Shown here piece by piece: positions 46,501-58,395 of a stretch of DNA of 64,000 nt (the first letter of the stretch is position 1; every line of letters starts with the position of its first letter). The notes below the pieces were generated by a model that worked only from the letters and a program-made list of their open reading frames with translations, searched no databases and had not been told where the DNA came from. Origin of the DNA: Eulemur rufifrons. Taxonomy: Eukaryota; Chordata; Mammalia; Primates; Lemuridae. Made by a program: the position numbers and the translations under genes. Location of the stretch: contig NW_027182932.1 in the NCBI RefSeq assembly GCF_041146395.1, positions 203,501 to 267,500 of the forward strand, in the 5' to 3' direction.

Positions 46501-46900
46501 TCTCAGGCTGACGCGGGCCTTTGTCTTGAGAGTGGGACCCAGTGGGACCCGAGATTCAAGACCAGCTGCTGGTTTGGGGGCTTTGGGCTTTTTTGTGTTG
46601 TTTTTAACTTTGAAGGGAGAAGGAAGTACAGCTTGTCAGTTGTCACTTGGGAATTCAGTCTGGAGTCGCGATAAGGAGATGCCGGCTGTGACAAGCGTGT
46701 CCGGGTCCCGAGTGTGGGGTGAGCGCGGCGCGGCCCGCGGTCCTCCCTCGGTGCTGAGTTCTTCCAGGCAGGCACAGAAGGACGAAGTCTGTGCACACTC
46801 TGAAACTGGCCGGGTTATCTGCTCCAAGACCTGTTTTCCGTGGTCCCCCCTCCGTGGCATAGTTCTCCATATTGCTGATACTTCCCAGGAAAAAAGGGAA
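43515..46900. other. GC-rich intronic sequence, no gene recognised
   Basis: About 3.4 kb of GC-rich single-copy looking DNA. Many ORFs of 70-215 aa overlap on both strands, as expected from composition. None shows a domain or splice context I would defend. Confidence 0.5.
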
Positions 46901-46919
46901 TCTCCATCCATTTCAAGAG

Positions 46920-47105
46920 GTATCACTTGTCCCCCTCCCCCACGCTGCCTTTCTCCCTCCATTGTGGCTCCTGGAACTCTCTCCTCGGCCACCTCTGGGT
47001 GGTCCCCCCACAGACCCTCAGGGTAGGACCAGCTAGTCTCTCCTCACCTTTGAAAGCCACCTCCTCCAGGAAGCCTCCCAGGATTTACCATCCTCCGACC
47101 AGAGT
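46920..47105 (-). mobile_element. L2-like fragment, inverted (tentative)
   Basis: CCACCTCCTCCAGGAAGCCT and TCCTGGAACTCTCTCC resemble the inverted L2 3' region. Weak. Confidence 0.35.
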
Positions 47106-47489
47106 GGTGTCAGAGTGGGCGCTCACCTCCAGTGCTGCAGCAGCTGGTGGATACTCGGGGCCGCTGGATTCAGAGGTGCTGCCTGCAGAACCTCCCACAG
47201 AACAGGCTTGGGAGTGTCTCACGCTACCTATCAACTGGAACACCGAGTCCTGCCTCCAGGAAGAGACGGCCCAGAGCTCGTCGCCGGGTCTGCGCAGGTG
47301 ACAGGAGATGCCCACCCGCCAGGGGCGCAGCTGTGAGGGTCACCCCGCCGTGGCGGGAGGGGGCGTGGCGCCGCCAGGGAGAGAGGTGCAGACACGCAAG
47401 GGAACAGGGTGCACAGTGCTGTGGCCTCCACCGTGGCCCCCAGGTGCCTATGTGAAGGCCCCACCCCCGCTGTGCCTGTGTCTGGACAG

Positions 47490-47765
47490 AGGCTGAAGGG
47501 ACATAGGGTGGAGCCCGGACGGAATAGGGCTGTGTCACAAGGAGAGGAAGAGACCAGAGAACGACGTCTCCACCACGCGAGGGCGCAGCAAGAAGGCGGC
47601 CGTCTGCCAGCCAGTGAGAGACGGGGGCATCTCGGCCCCCTCGCCCGGGACCGGGGGACGTCGCGGCCCCTCGCCCCAGACGGGGGCCAGACCTCGATCT
47701 CAGACTTTCCGGCCCCTCAGACGGTGGAGTTGGCTGTGGCAGCCCGAGCCCGAGCGTACTGGACA
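47490..47765 (+). mobile_element. Old LTR fragment, MaLR-like (tentative)
   Basis: Ordered motifs, GAGGAAGAGACCAGAGAACG, GGCGCAGCAAGAAGGCGGCC, TCGATCTCAGACTTTCCGGC and GTTGGCTGTGGCAGCCCGAG, match the 3' part of a widespread mammalian LTR (ERVL-MaLR type, as I remember it). It is a solo, truncated copy with no internal genes. Confidence 0.45.
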
Positions 47766-48737
47766 CACAGCATGTTCACATTTCTGCGGCAAAACCGTGA
47801 TTAGCGTGTAGCTTGTGCGTTATCTGTGTACAGATGCTTCAGTTGCAGTGAGGAATCTGGGAAAATACGTCCTGGACTCCCAGGAAGGGGCAGGATGATG
47901 GGGCTTGTCTCTTCTGTTTATTTAGTCCACGTAATCCGGTCTGCTCACGGTTCCGTTCCCAGCACCCGGGCAGGCCCGGCCCGTGTCCCGTGCTCCCTGC
48001 ACGCATGGGACAGGTGAACGAATGCAGACAGACGTGCACAAATGGCGTCTGGGTCTCGCCGTGGCAGGGCTGGGGGCCTCTCTCCAGTCCTCCTGCGTCG
48101 CCCAGGCACGGAGCAGCCTCCCGTCTCGGTTTCCCTGTCTTTCTCGCGGGAGCCAGTCACTGCCAGAAGATCCCAGTGGATTCGCACCCTGCGTCTTATT
48201 CTGCACTTGCCTCGAGCCATTTCGTAAAAATGCACATTAAACTTCCTTTTTAACTTGAAACCAACTCTGAAAACAGCAACCACAACGTTAGGACATCCGT
48301 TTAGGGCACACCCAGCCGCTTCTTGGAAATACGTGGCCTTCTGTGTACCTTATTGAACCAGGCCACCCCGGCACCTGCCCCGTGCCAGAGCTCAGCAAAT
48401 CTGGAGATTTTTGTCCCTCGTTTTAAAGGTGGCAGAAACCCAAGCCCAGAATGACACCCTGGTACCTCTGTTTCCTCTTCAAGGGTGGGGGGCACAGCTC
48501 CAGTGGAAGTGGCCCCCCGGGTAGGTCATACCAACGCCGAGCACAGCTGCGAAGTTAAGGGCAGATGCTCGTACTCGGCAAATCGGAGCTGGTGCCCCCG
48601 CCGGGCGGCTCCAGGCTGTGTCTGCAGGGCGCGGCTGCCCGGGCCTGGTGCTCTCGAGCCGTGTCACTTTGAGCACCGCGTGGGCTGGGCAACTGGGGAG
48701 AAAACAGCACAGAGACAGGTTTTAAAGTGTCAAGACA
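47766..48737. other. Intronic sequence, nothing recognised
   Basis: Unique-looking DNA up to the next Alu. No exon or named repeat seen. Confidence 0.45.
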
Positions 48738-49083
48738 GGCCGGGCGCGGTGGCTCACGCCTGTAATCCCAGCATTCTGGGAGGCCGAGGTGGGAGGATCG
48801 CTCGAGGTCAGGAGCTCGAGACTAGCCTGAGCAAGAGCGAGACCCTGTCTCTGCTAAAAATAGAAAGAAATTATCTGGACAGCTAAAAATATATATAGAA
48901 AAAATTAGCCAGGCATGGTGGCGCATGCCTGTAGTCCCAGCTACTCGGGAGGCTGAGGCAGGAGGATCGCTTGAGCCCAGGAGTTTGAGGTTGCTCTAAG
49001 CGAGGCTGACGCCACGGCACTCACTCTAGCCCGGGCAAAAGAGCGAGACTCTGTCTCAAAAACAAAAAAAAAACAAAAAAAAT
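48738..49083 (+). mobile_element. Alu SINE, full-length
   Basis: GGCCGGGCGCGGTGGCTCAC start, strepsirrhine insert, right arm, and AAC-interrupted A tail. The flanks share TCAAGACA. Confidence 0.95.
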
Positions 49084-51750
49084 TAGGTTTCAAGACAGAG
49101 TTTGCGGGGAAGATAAAACTGCCGGGAGTTTTGGGATTTCTTAACTCGTGGCACATTTTCAGTTTCAGCTCACGTGGCAGAGTTAAAAATGTTGACGTGT
49201 ATGTTGAGTTTAAGAGCAAAAATCTTGTTCTGGCTTGTTTTTTGCTCCAGCGGTGCAGCCGCGGAGTATCTTGTGTGTGTGCGTGTTGTTTAATCATGGG
49301 GAGGGAGCGAGTTGCTCCGAGTTGCGCTTGGACCCGCCGGGACTGGAGGCGCCGCCTTGGTGGCCACGCTGCTCTGGCCGCCGTCTCCCGGCAGGTGGTG
49401 GCACGAGTGACTGACCAGCCCGGCCGCTGGCCTCCGGATCACGCCGTGGCCTCCTCAGCCCGGGGCCAGGCCTCACAGCCCCCCGAGGCCCCGGGAAGCC
49501 TGAGCGCCGGAGCCCAGCGACCAGGGCAGCGGCTGCTGGTTCAGAGCCACACGCTCTGGAAACCCCAATTAGTTGAAAAGCGACGTTTCTTCTAGCCGGT
49601 GATACAACCTTTCGACCCTGAAGCCGACTTACCTGTTAAAGGGAAGCTGTGGTCACAGTGGGGACAGCGTGGTCCACGCACCGCGTGACGACTTTCGGTC
49701 TTTCATGCTTCCAGGCACCTCTTGCCCGTCTTCCTAATTGCAGGCTTTAGGGAGGGGTGCTAACAACGTCTATGATGTCTGAGATTGTTTTGCAAGTGCT
49801 TTTTAATCATTTTTAGTAGTTTTCTCGACTAAAAAACATTTTAAATGAATTTTTAAACTTTTTAATATCAGGGTTCCAGTGCTTTGTCGAAAAGTGAGGT
49901 GCGTGAAGGGGACTATCTGCACCCACAGATTCATGCGGGGGAGAACCGTGGACGTGTCCCACATGATTCTGAATTTTAATTTACTTATATAGTAACTTTG
50001 TCTCTTTCCCAAGGTTAATTGTCTTGGTCACTGTTTAAGTTGAAGTCTGTCGTCATTTTTAAATTGAATAATTTTTTTATAGCTGAGTAAGCTGGAGTCT
50101 TCATGGTGGGAAAAGCTTCCCACAGAAAAGGAGGTGAAACTCCCGCAGGGTCAGGACCCTCTCCCCCCTCCCAGCCCCCCAGCCCCCCTCCCCCTGCCCC
50201 GCCCCCGCCCCGTGCCCCGACTTCAGAAGTGCTGTGACCCCCCCACTCCGGCCGTGCCTGAGGGGACACTCGGGGCTGGGCTGTGTTCCCGTGGGGTCGT
50301 GGGGTCGGAGGGAGAACCGAGCGAACGGCCGTGCTTTTGTGAGGCAGGACAGTGAGCAGATTGGATCTCGGCCTGGGGCGGTTTTTATTTCTGTCATGAC
50401 TTTCTGGTAACAGCCACCTGCGAAGAGAAAAGTGGTCTGTTTCTCTGCTAGTTAAAACTAAGATGTTTCGGCCTTTTCATGAGGAATTCTTAGACCACGT
50501 CCCGTATGTGACTTCTCACCGCGGCTGCTTGCTGGAGGGCAGGGCAGGCATGGGGCTACTCAGCAGCGGCCCTTGGGCCTGCAGCGGGGGCAGAGTCCCT
50601 GCCACCTCATCTGTGTTGGGGCCGGGCGGTGGCCCTGGACGTGCGTCCTGGCCTGGTGCCGCCCCAGCTACAGGGAAAGCTTGCCTGAAGGAGCAGGTGC
50701 CCCGTGAGTCCGGGACAGGGTGACCTCAGTGTCCTGGGTGTGTTGCTGTGTGACAAGCTTAGGGTCCCCAGGCGCCAGGCATCGAGCTTGTTGAGGTGGC
50801 TGCACTGGGCGGGTTCCTGCCAACAGGGTCCCCGGCAGCTGGGCGTGGGCAGGTGCCGGCCCGGTCTCTGACGTGCTGCCGGAGGGCTGGCTGGCCGGAG
50901 TCCACGGTGCAGGCCATGGGCTGCAGTCAGGGCTGGGCCGTGGCCGTCGTGGGTCGTCACAGATGGCACCAGTGAGCCAGCTTCTCTGGGGTCTTCCATC
51001 TGTAGCCACAACACGGGGCAAGAACGTGAAGTGGAGCCACGGTGCCCACCTGATCCTTCTGGGGCGGCCGCCCTGCAGGCAGGGGGTCCTCCTGGCCGCT
51101 CCTCGCAGCGCTGTCAGGGAGGGCGGCCAGGCCTGCGAGAGAGGGGGCTGACCGTCTCCCGGGCCACCTCACGGAGAGGCAGGGCCACTTTTCATACACA
51201 TCAAGACATACACGATACGAGGGGTTATTTTGTAAGAAAATATTACTTAGAACATCTTTGGTTTGAAAACTTATAACCGTCGGAGCTTCCTAGGATCAGA
51301 CTTCTATTTCCCCTCTTGCTGAGGATGTCTTGAAATAGAAATGGGAGAGGAAAATACAATTTGAGTGAAAACAGGATATGGGGAGAGGGTTGGTAGACAT
51401 TTGTCTAAAAAATATATCTCCCTGAATTGCTTATTTTGTGGAAAATATAAGATTTAACATATTGCTTGAGAAAGAAGCAGTGACAGTTTTGCTCCTGTAA
51501 AGAGGTATTTCAGGAACCAAAGTTTGGTGTTTTAGGAACGACGTGTTCACACGTGACACACTTTCAGGCGGGACCCACAACAGAGAGCCCGCAGCCGTGA
51601 GACCCCGGGGGTCCCACTTACAGTTGCTCACTTCACTGCTGTGATAGACCAGTGTCTTGCGCTGAAAGGTAACACTTGCCCCTCGAGTTGACATGTGGGC
51701 CCTGAAGGGCGTGGCCGGCTTTCAGCACCTCCGATTCGCTGATGCTCCTT
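49084..51750. other. Intronic sequence, no gene recognised
   Basis: 50155-50215 is a C-rich low-complexity run (CCCCTCCCAGCCCCCCAGCC). 51200-51500 is AT-rich. Otherwise unassigned. Confidence 0.45.
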
Positions 51751-51756
51751 GGAGGC

Positions 51757-52545
51757 GGGGCTCCCGCGGGGTGGGGGGGGGAGGGCGTGGCACGTGAGGC
51801 TCCAGCCCGCCCAGTGCAGGGAGGTGGGCGGGGCTCCCACGGGGGCGGGGCGGTGGGGCGTGGCACGTGAGGCTCCACAGCCCAGTGCAGGGAGGTGGGC
51901 GGGGCTGGCGGGTGGCGGGGCGTGGCATGTGAGGCTCCACAGCCCAGTGCAGGGAGGTGGGCGGGGCTCCGCGGGGCAGGGTGCGGGGCGTGGCACGTGA
52001 GGCTCCACAGCCCAGTGCAGGGAGGTGGGCGGGGCTCCCGCGGGGCGGGGTGGGGGGGTGGGGGCGTGGCACGTGAGGCTCCACAGCCCAGTGCAGGGAG
52101 GTGGGCGGGGCTCCCGCGGGGCGGGGTGGGGGGGTGGGGGCGTGGCACGTGAGGCTCCACAGCCCAGTGCAGGGAAGTGGGCGGGGCTCCGCGGGGCGGG
52201 GTGGGGGGGTGGGGGCGTGGCACGTGAGGCTCCACAGCCCAGTGCAGGGAGGTGGGCGGGGCTCCCACGGGGCGGGGTGCGGGGCGGGGCGTGGCACGTG
52301 AGGCTCCACAGCCCAGTGCAGGGAAGTGGGCGGGGCTCCCACGGGGCGGGGTGCGGGGCGGGGCGTGGCACGTGAGGCTCCACAGCCCAGTGCAGGGAGG
52401 TGGGCGGGGCTCCCACGGGGCGGGGTGCGGGGCGGGGCGTGGCACGTGAGGCTCCACAGCCCAGTGCAGGGAAGTGGGCGGGGCTCCGCGGGGCGGGGTG
52501 GGGGCGTGGCACGTGAGGCTCCACAGCCCAGTGCAGGGAGGTGGG
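51757..52545 (+). repeat. Minisatellite, about 64-76-bp unit, eleven copies, E-box in each
   Basis: The unit core is GGCGTGGCACGTGAGGCTCC, then ACAGCCCAGTGCAGGGAGGT and GGGCGGGGCTCC, with a G-rich variable linker. CACGTG occurs at 51791, 51864, 51994, 52070, 52146, 52221, 52295, 52369, 52443 and 52510. The copy at 51926 has CATGTG. Each unit also has a GC box. Long - strand Pro-rich ORFs across it are repeat artefacts. Confidence 0.95.
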
Positions 52546-55500
52546 GCCCCCCTACCCCGCTGTGCCGTGTCTTCGGGGTCTGCGGTCACAGGGTCCAAAG
52601 AGAGAGGGAGGGACTCGGCCCTCCCTCAGCGACCTCGGGGATAACAGCCCCCTCGACTGGCTAAGATGCGTCTGGGCCAGATTTCTCCTCAAGGTCGGCT
52701 CCATGGTCCGCAGTGGTGGCAGGATCCGAAAGTCGAAATATTTTTAACAAAATAATGAGCTGCCTCGGAGACATTGTGTGTTTTCTTCTCGGGTGACTGA
52801 TTAGAGCTGGCGCTCGGGGAGGTTGTGATCTGTTGCTGTCGCTAAGCTTGTGGGATGGCAGGTATAGGTGTGTGTGTTTAGTGATTGCCACGAACGTTCA
52901 TACGTTTATCTGGTACAGCTAAGTATTTTATTCTAATTTAAAACAGATTAACAATCTTAATGTTGAAAACTACAATATGTAATAATGGCACGTTGTTCAA
53001 GGAAAAGAGGAAACCAACGTTGTATACTCCCCAAATCAGGGTGATGAAGGAACTTGGAAACCGCCACCTCTGTGCTAGTGTGCCTTCTGGGTGGAATTAA
53101 TAGCATTTTGAACAGAAAAATTATAGTGTGTCATTTGAAAGTAAGGGCTAGTTTTTGGTGTGACTTTCTGACGTAGTCAGGTGTGGGCAGTAGGTCTCAT
53201 CTCTGTGCGTGTTGCTGGAAGGTAAGAATGGCGCGTTAGAGAACCTGCTCTTCCTGCAGGCCCCAGCGCTGTGGGAACACGGGCACCACACCGGTGGTCC
53301 GAAGGTGCAGGGCGCACAGCCCTCCCACCAACCCTGCCTCTCTCTAGAAAGTCTGATTCCAGAACTTTCCATCGAGGTAAGGAGTCCTGCTGCCCGGCAC
53401 CCCTCAGCTGTGGGCTGCATCGATGCCCCCGGACTGCGCTGCCCGGCGACTGCAGTGGGGTGTCCTGGGCTGCCGGCTCGCCCCGGCCTTGGGGAGGAAG
53501 AGCGGATTAGTCAGTGGTCACGGCGTGCTGTGCTCGGGCCGCCCTGGCCATCTGGCGCCCGGGGCTGAGGCTGTGCCCACCGTCACCGAGTGAGGAGTCA
53601 CGCGTCTGTTTACAGCTCCAGATGGTAACAAAGTGGCAGCTTTGTTAGTCAGGACATAAGTGGAAATGACAAATTATGTGTTCTGAGCTTCCTGGAGGTT
53701 AGTAATTGAACATCATGAGGGGAAAAACCTTTACTGAAGTTTCAGAAGCAAAGATGGACTTTGGAAGGCTTGAGGCTGGTGAGGCCTATGCTGTAACTGT
53801 TGGTGGATAAACGAGGCTGCTCTCCGTCCAGGACCCGACGCGCCATCCTCTTACCGTGGACACCACACTGAGCCCCGACACAGAGAGGGCTAGCAGGGGC
53901 AGTGCCGCGAGGTGTGGCACCCAGGGGAGACCCGCACGGTTTGGACTTGGCCCGAGGGCGTCACGGCGGCTCCTGTCTTGGGAGCGGGGAGAGGCCCCTC
54001 AGGGCCTCGGAGCCCACGGAGGGAGATTAGCCCTGGCCCTTCCCCCTCGCTTGGTCCCGAAGCGCCGGCCTCCGAGAGGTGACGTCCCGGCCCTGCTTTG
54101 AGTGTGGGGGTCGCTGTCCAGAGGGCTGTGTCCTTGCAGGACGCCTCTCTCCGGCTCCGCGGGGCGAGCAGACTTCTGCTGGGGCCACAGCGTGTGCCTC
54201 AGGCCCTGAGGGCCCAGGCTTTGCACATCTGTCCCCGGGTCATCTGGGGCTGATGAAGCCGTCACAGGATGGCACGCGGTCCGGGGCAGTCAGCCGCACC
54301 CACGTGCTAGAAACGGGGTGGGGGGGGCCTGCGCCTCCAGAGCTGCCTGGACCCACCTGGGCCTCCGCGGGCCTGTCGGGGCAGGTGCCTTTGCTTGGTT
54401 TAGTGCTCAGCCCGGGGAGAGCCCACGCTGGCCCAGGCCCCGGCTAGTCCACCCCTCGCCTGGGCAGCGACGGCATCGCCCCTCCCTGGACTCCCCTCAC
54501 GTCCCGGGTCGGTCTCAGGGCCTTTCCCTCGAGGTCGTCTTTCACAGTAGGTCTGTGACTCTTTCTCCCATTAGCCTCGGGGCTCCTTGGGGACAGGGCC
54601 TTATCCTCTCATCTGTGTCCCCAGCGTGCCGAGTAGGCAAGGTACAGAGAGGCTGGGCACTGACCGAGAACCGAGACCCCATGTCTGTGAAACAAAAGTA
54701 CCAACAAATGTGTCCGTGAACGTGCACGAAAGGGCCGGGCGGACACCCCCAGCTGTGGGGTCGCGCCTGGGAGGGACATTGGAGGGTAATTACCAAAAGG
54801 CATCTTGTTTCAGACGTCCTTCCGGGCCGTGGAGTGGACGGCGATGACTCAGTTGATGTGGCGGATTGAGCCGGTCACTGGGCGGCACGTGCTGAGTGAC
54901 GCTGGCACCAGCGCCGGCTCCGGGAGGGCTGTCCTCACAGCGGGCGCCCCGGCACCTGCGTGTGCTGACCGTGCGGCCTGCGGCATGCCCCGGAGCGCGA
55001 GCGCCGTCTCGGTGTGAGGGTGAGACGCGCCCACGCTGCCCGGGTGCTGCCTCCGGGGAAGGAGCGCCTTCTCTGAGGTCCCGTCCGCACCTGCCGGGCC
55101 TCCAGCGTCCGCAGAAGTCCCACGGGGCCGCCTGCTCGCCACACGCAGAGCCGGGCTGAGCCCCGGGCCTGGGGGTCTTTCCTCCAAGGAGCATTGACTT
55201 GCTCGGTGCTCGGTCCCAGCCGGGGTGTGCCTGGTACGCCTGTGTGCTGTGACTTTCCTTGTGGGCAGATAATCCTGTCCTCCTGCGCTCGGGCCTGCCT
55301 CGCCGCCCACGCTGCCCGCAACAGCCACAGAACTGAGGGGAGGCTGTTCCGCGGGGGGAGCCGGGGCACTGCGCCGAGAAGGGGGCTTGCGGGGGACGTT
55401 GGCCAGGTTCCATGGGCCATGCACAGGAAGTCGGCGTCCCAGGCCGCCAGGCGGACAGACCCGCGTGTGCGTGTCTCGTGGGGAGCGAGCCTGTCCATCT

Positions 55501-55569
55501 GCTCCGGGGAACACCGTTCTTAAAGAGCCGTGCATGTCAAAAACAAAAGAGGCTTAGTATAAAAATAAT
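52546..55569. other. Intronic sequence, no gene recognised
   Basis: AT-rich at 52730-53150, then GC-rich. Overlapping ORFs lack recognisable domains. No named repeat identified with confidence. Confidence 0.45.
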
Positions 55570-55581
55570 GAAACAAGATAT

Positions 55582-56740
<1,159 letters not shown>

Positions 56741-56752
56741 AATTTATTGCAG

Positions 56753-57030
56753 GCTCACGCCTGTAATCCCAGCACTCTGGGAGGCCAAGGTGGGAGGCTC
56801 ACTTGAGGTTAGGAGTTCGAGATCAGCCTGAGCAACAGTGAGACCCCGTTCTCTACAAAAAATAGGAAAAAAATGAGCCGGGCATGGTGGTGCACCTGTA
56901 GTCCCAGCTGCTGAGGAGGCTGAGGCAGGAGGATCCCTTGAGCCCAGGAGTTGGAGGTTGCTGTGAGATAGGCTGATGCCACTGCACTCTAGCTGGAGTG
57001 ACAGACTCTGTCTCAAAAATAAAAAATTAA
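56753..57030 (+). mobile_element. Alu SINE, 5'-truncated, close to exon 3
   Basis: Starts at GCTCACGCCTGTAATCCCAG and ends in an A-rich tail. It lacks the long strepsirrhine insert. AATTTATTGCAG (56741-56752) and AATTCATTGCAG (57031-57042) are its target duplication (11/12). The Alu ends only 162 bp before the exon 3 start. Confidence 0.93.
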
Positions 57031-57192
57031 AATTCATTGCAGTACTTAGTGCCCCAGGTTTCTGCAGGCCTCACAGCACAAATCAGAGACACGTTGCAGG
57101 TCAGTGGCGGGCAGGCAGCCGAGGCGTTCCAGGCGCCGGCGGTACCTGTTTAGCGCGTGCACCTCTAACTGCCCCTCTCTGTCCCCATGCAG

Positions 57193-58028
57193 AAGAGGCG
57201 GACCACTACAGCTTCGGGGCGGGCACCCTGTCGAGGAAGAAGAAGGTGCTGGTGGCGCTGCGGGACGAAGGTCTGCGCCGGCGCGCGCACCTGGCCATCA
57301 GCATGCCGCACGACTTCCGCCCGGTGTCCTCCGTCATCGACGTGGACATCCTCCCCGAGACGCACCGCCGCGTGAGGCTGTACCGGCACGGCTGCGAGAA
57401 GCCGCTGGGCTTCTACATCCGCGACGGCATCAGCGTGCGGGTGACGCCGCACGGGCTGGAGAAGGTGCCGGGCATCTTCATCTCGCGCATGGTGCCCGGC
57501 GGCCTGGCGGAGAGCACCGGGCTGCTGGCCGTGAACGACGAGGTTTTGGAGGTGAACGGGATCGAGGTGGCGGGGAAGACGCTGGACCAGGTCACGGACA
57601 TGATGATCGCCAACAGCCACAACCTCATCGTCACCGTCAAGCCCGCCAACCAGAGGAACAACGTGGTGCGCGGCAGCCGCGCGCCCAGCAGCGCCGGCCA
57701 GTCCTCGGACGGCGCAGGCCCGCCGGCCGCCCACGTCCTGCAGAACTTTCACCCCGACGAGGTGGAGAGCGACGAGGACGCTGACATCGTCATCGAGGGG
57801 GCCGCGGCGCCCCCGGCCCCCACCAGGGGCGCGCCCCCGGGCGGCCTCACCCGCGCCAACGGCACCGGCCTGGTGCCCCGACCGCCGCGGGACGCGCCCC
57901 TGAACAGCTCGGGACGCGAGGGCGGCGGCCTCCACCGCATGCTGAGCGCGCTGCAGCCGGACCCGCGCCACAGCCTGGTGCTCCCGCGCGGCGGCGTGGA
58001 GGAGCACGGGCCGGCGCTGACGCTCTAG
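57193..58028 (+). CDS. PARD6G: PARD6G exon 3 (semi-CRIB, PDZ, C-terminus, stop)
   Basis: This is the terminal coding exon, residues 99-376 if exon 1 encodes 24 residues. The acceptor AG (57191-57192) follows a strong pyrimidine tract. The split codon G|AA gives Glu and the protein continues [12 protein letters not shown] basic stretch (about 113-131) precedes the semi-CRIB (about 134-150, [17 protein letters not shown]), which with the PDZ domain binds Cdc42-GTP. The PDZ domain (about 157-250) shows the PLGFYI carboxylate-binding loop, [16 protein letters not shown] and [13 protein letters not shown] Pro/Gly/Ala-rich tail has an acidic patch ([10 protein letters not shown]) and ends HGPALTL, close to the PARD6G-type VEEHGPAVTL end and different from PARD6A and PARD6B. 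Par6 scaffolds aPKC, Cdc42, Par3 and Lgl in cell polarity at apical and junctional cortex. The reading frame is open upstream to 56976, but that part is Alu and intron and has no role in the normal transcript. Confidence 0.97.
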
Positions 58029-58395
58029 GGGTGCGGGAGTCCCCCCAAACCCCGCGGGGCGCACGGTGGAGGAGCCCGGGCCGGCGCTGACGCTCTAGCG
58101 GCGCGGGGTCCCCCCAAACCCCGCGGGGCGCACGGTGGAGGAGCCCGGGCCGGCGCTGACGCTCTAGCGGCAGGGGTCCCCCCAAACCCCGCGGGGCGCA
58201 CGGTGGAGGAGCCCGGGCCGGCGCTGACGCTCTAGCGGCAGGGGTCCCCCCAAACCCCGCGGGGCGCACGGTGGAGGAGCCCGGGCCGGCGCTGACGCTC
58301 TAGCGGCAGGGGTCCCCCCAAACCCCGCGGGGCGCACGGTGGAGGAGCCCGGGCCGGCCCTGACGCTCTAGCGGCGCGGGGTCCCCCCCAAACCC
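57990..58395 (+). repeat. 68-70-bp minisatellite spanning the PARD6G stop codon
   Basis: The last ten codons and stop (GTGGAGGAGCACGGGCCGGC...CTCTAG) plus following GTCCCCCCAAACCCCGCGGG recur five more times. CTCTAG ends at 58028 (true stop), 58098, 58167, 58235, 58303 and 58371. Extra copies have GAGCCCGGGCC where the gene has GAGCACGGGCC, so His becomes Pro in a virtual translation. Only the first copy is coding. Confidence 0.95.

Noticed and set aside
51628..52598. ORFs of about 300 aa on the - strand (His/Pro-rich)
   Set aside because: Translations of the E-box minisatellite, explained by its unit lacking stops.
57104..58064. 226-aa (+) and 299-aa (-) ORFs overlapping exon 3
   Set aside because: Shadow frames of the GC-rich PARD6G coding exon. 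The Par6 frame has clear homology; these do not.
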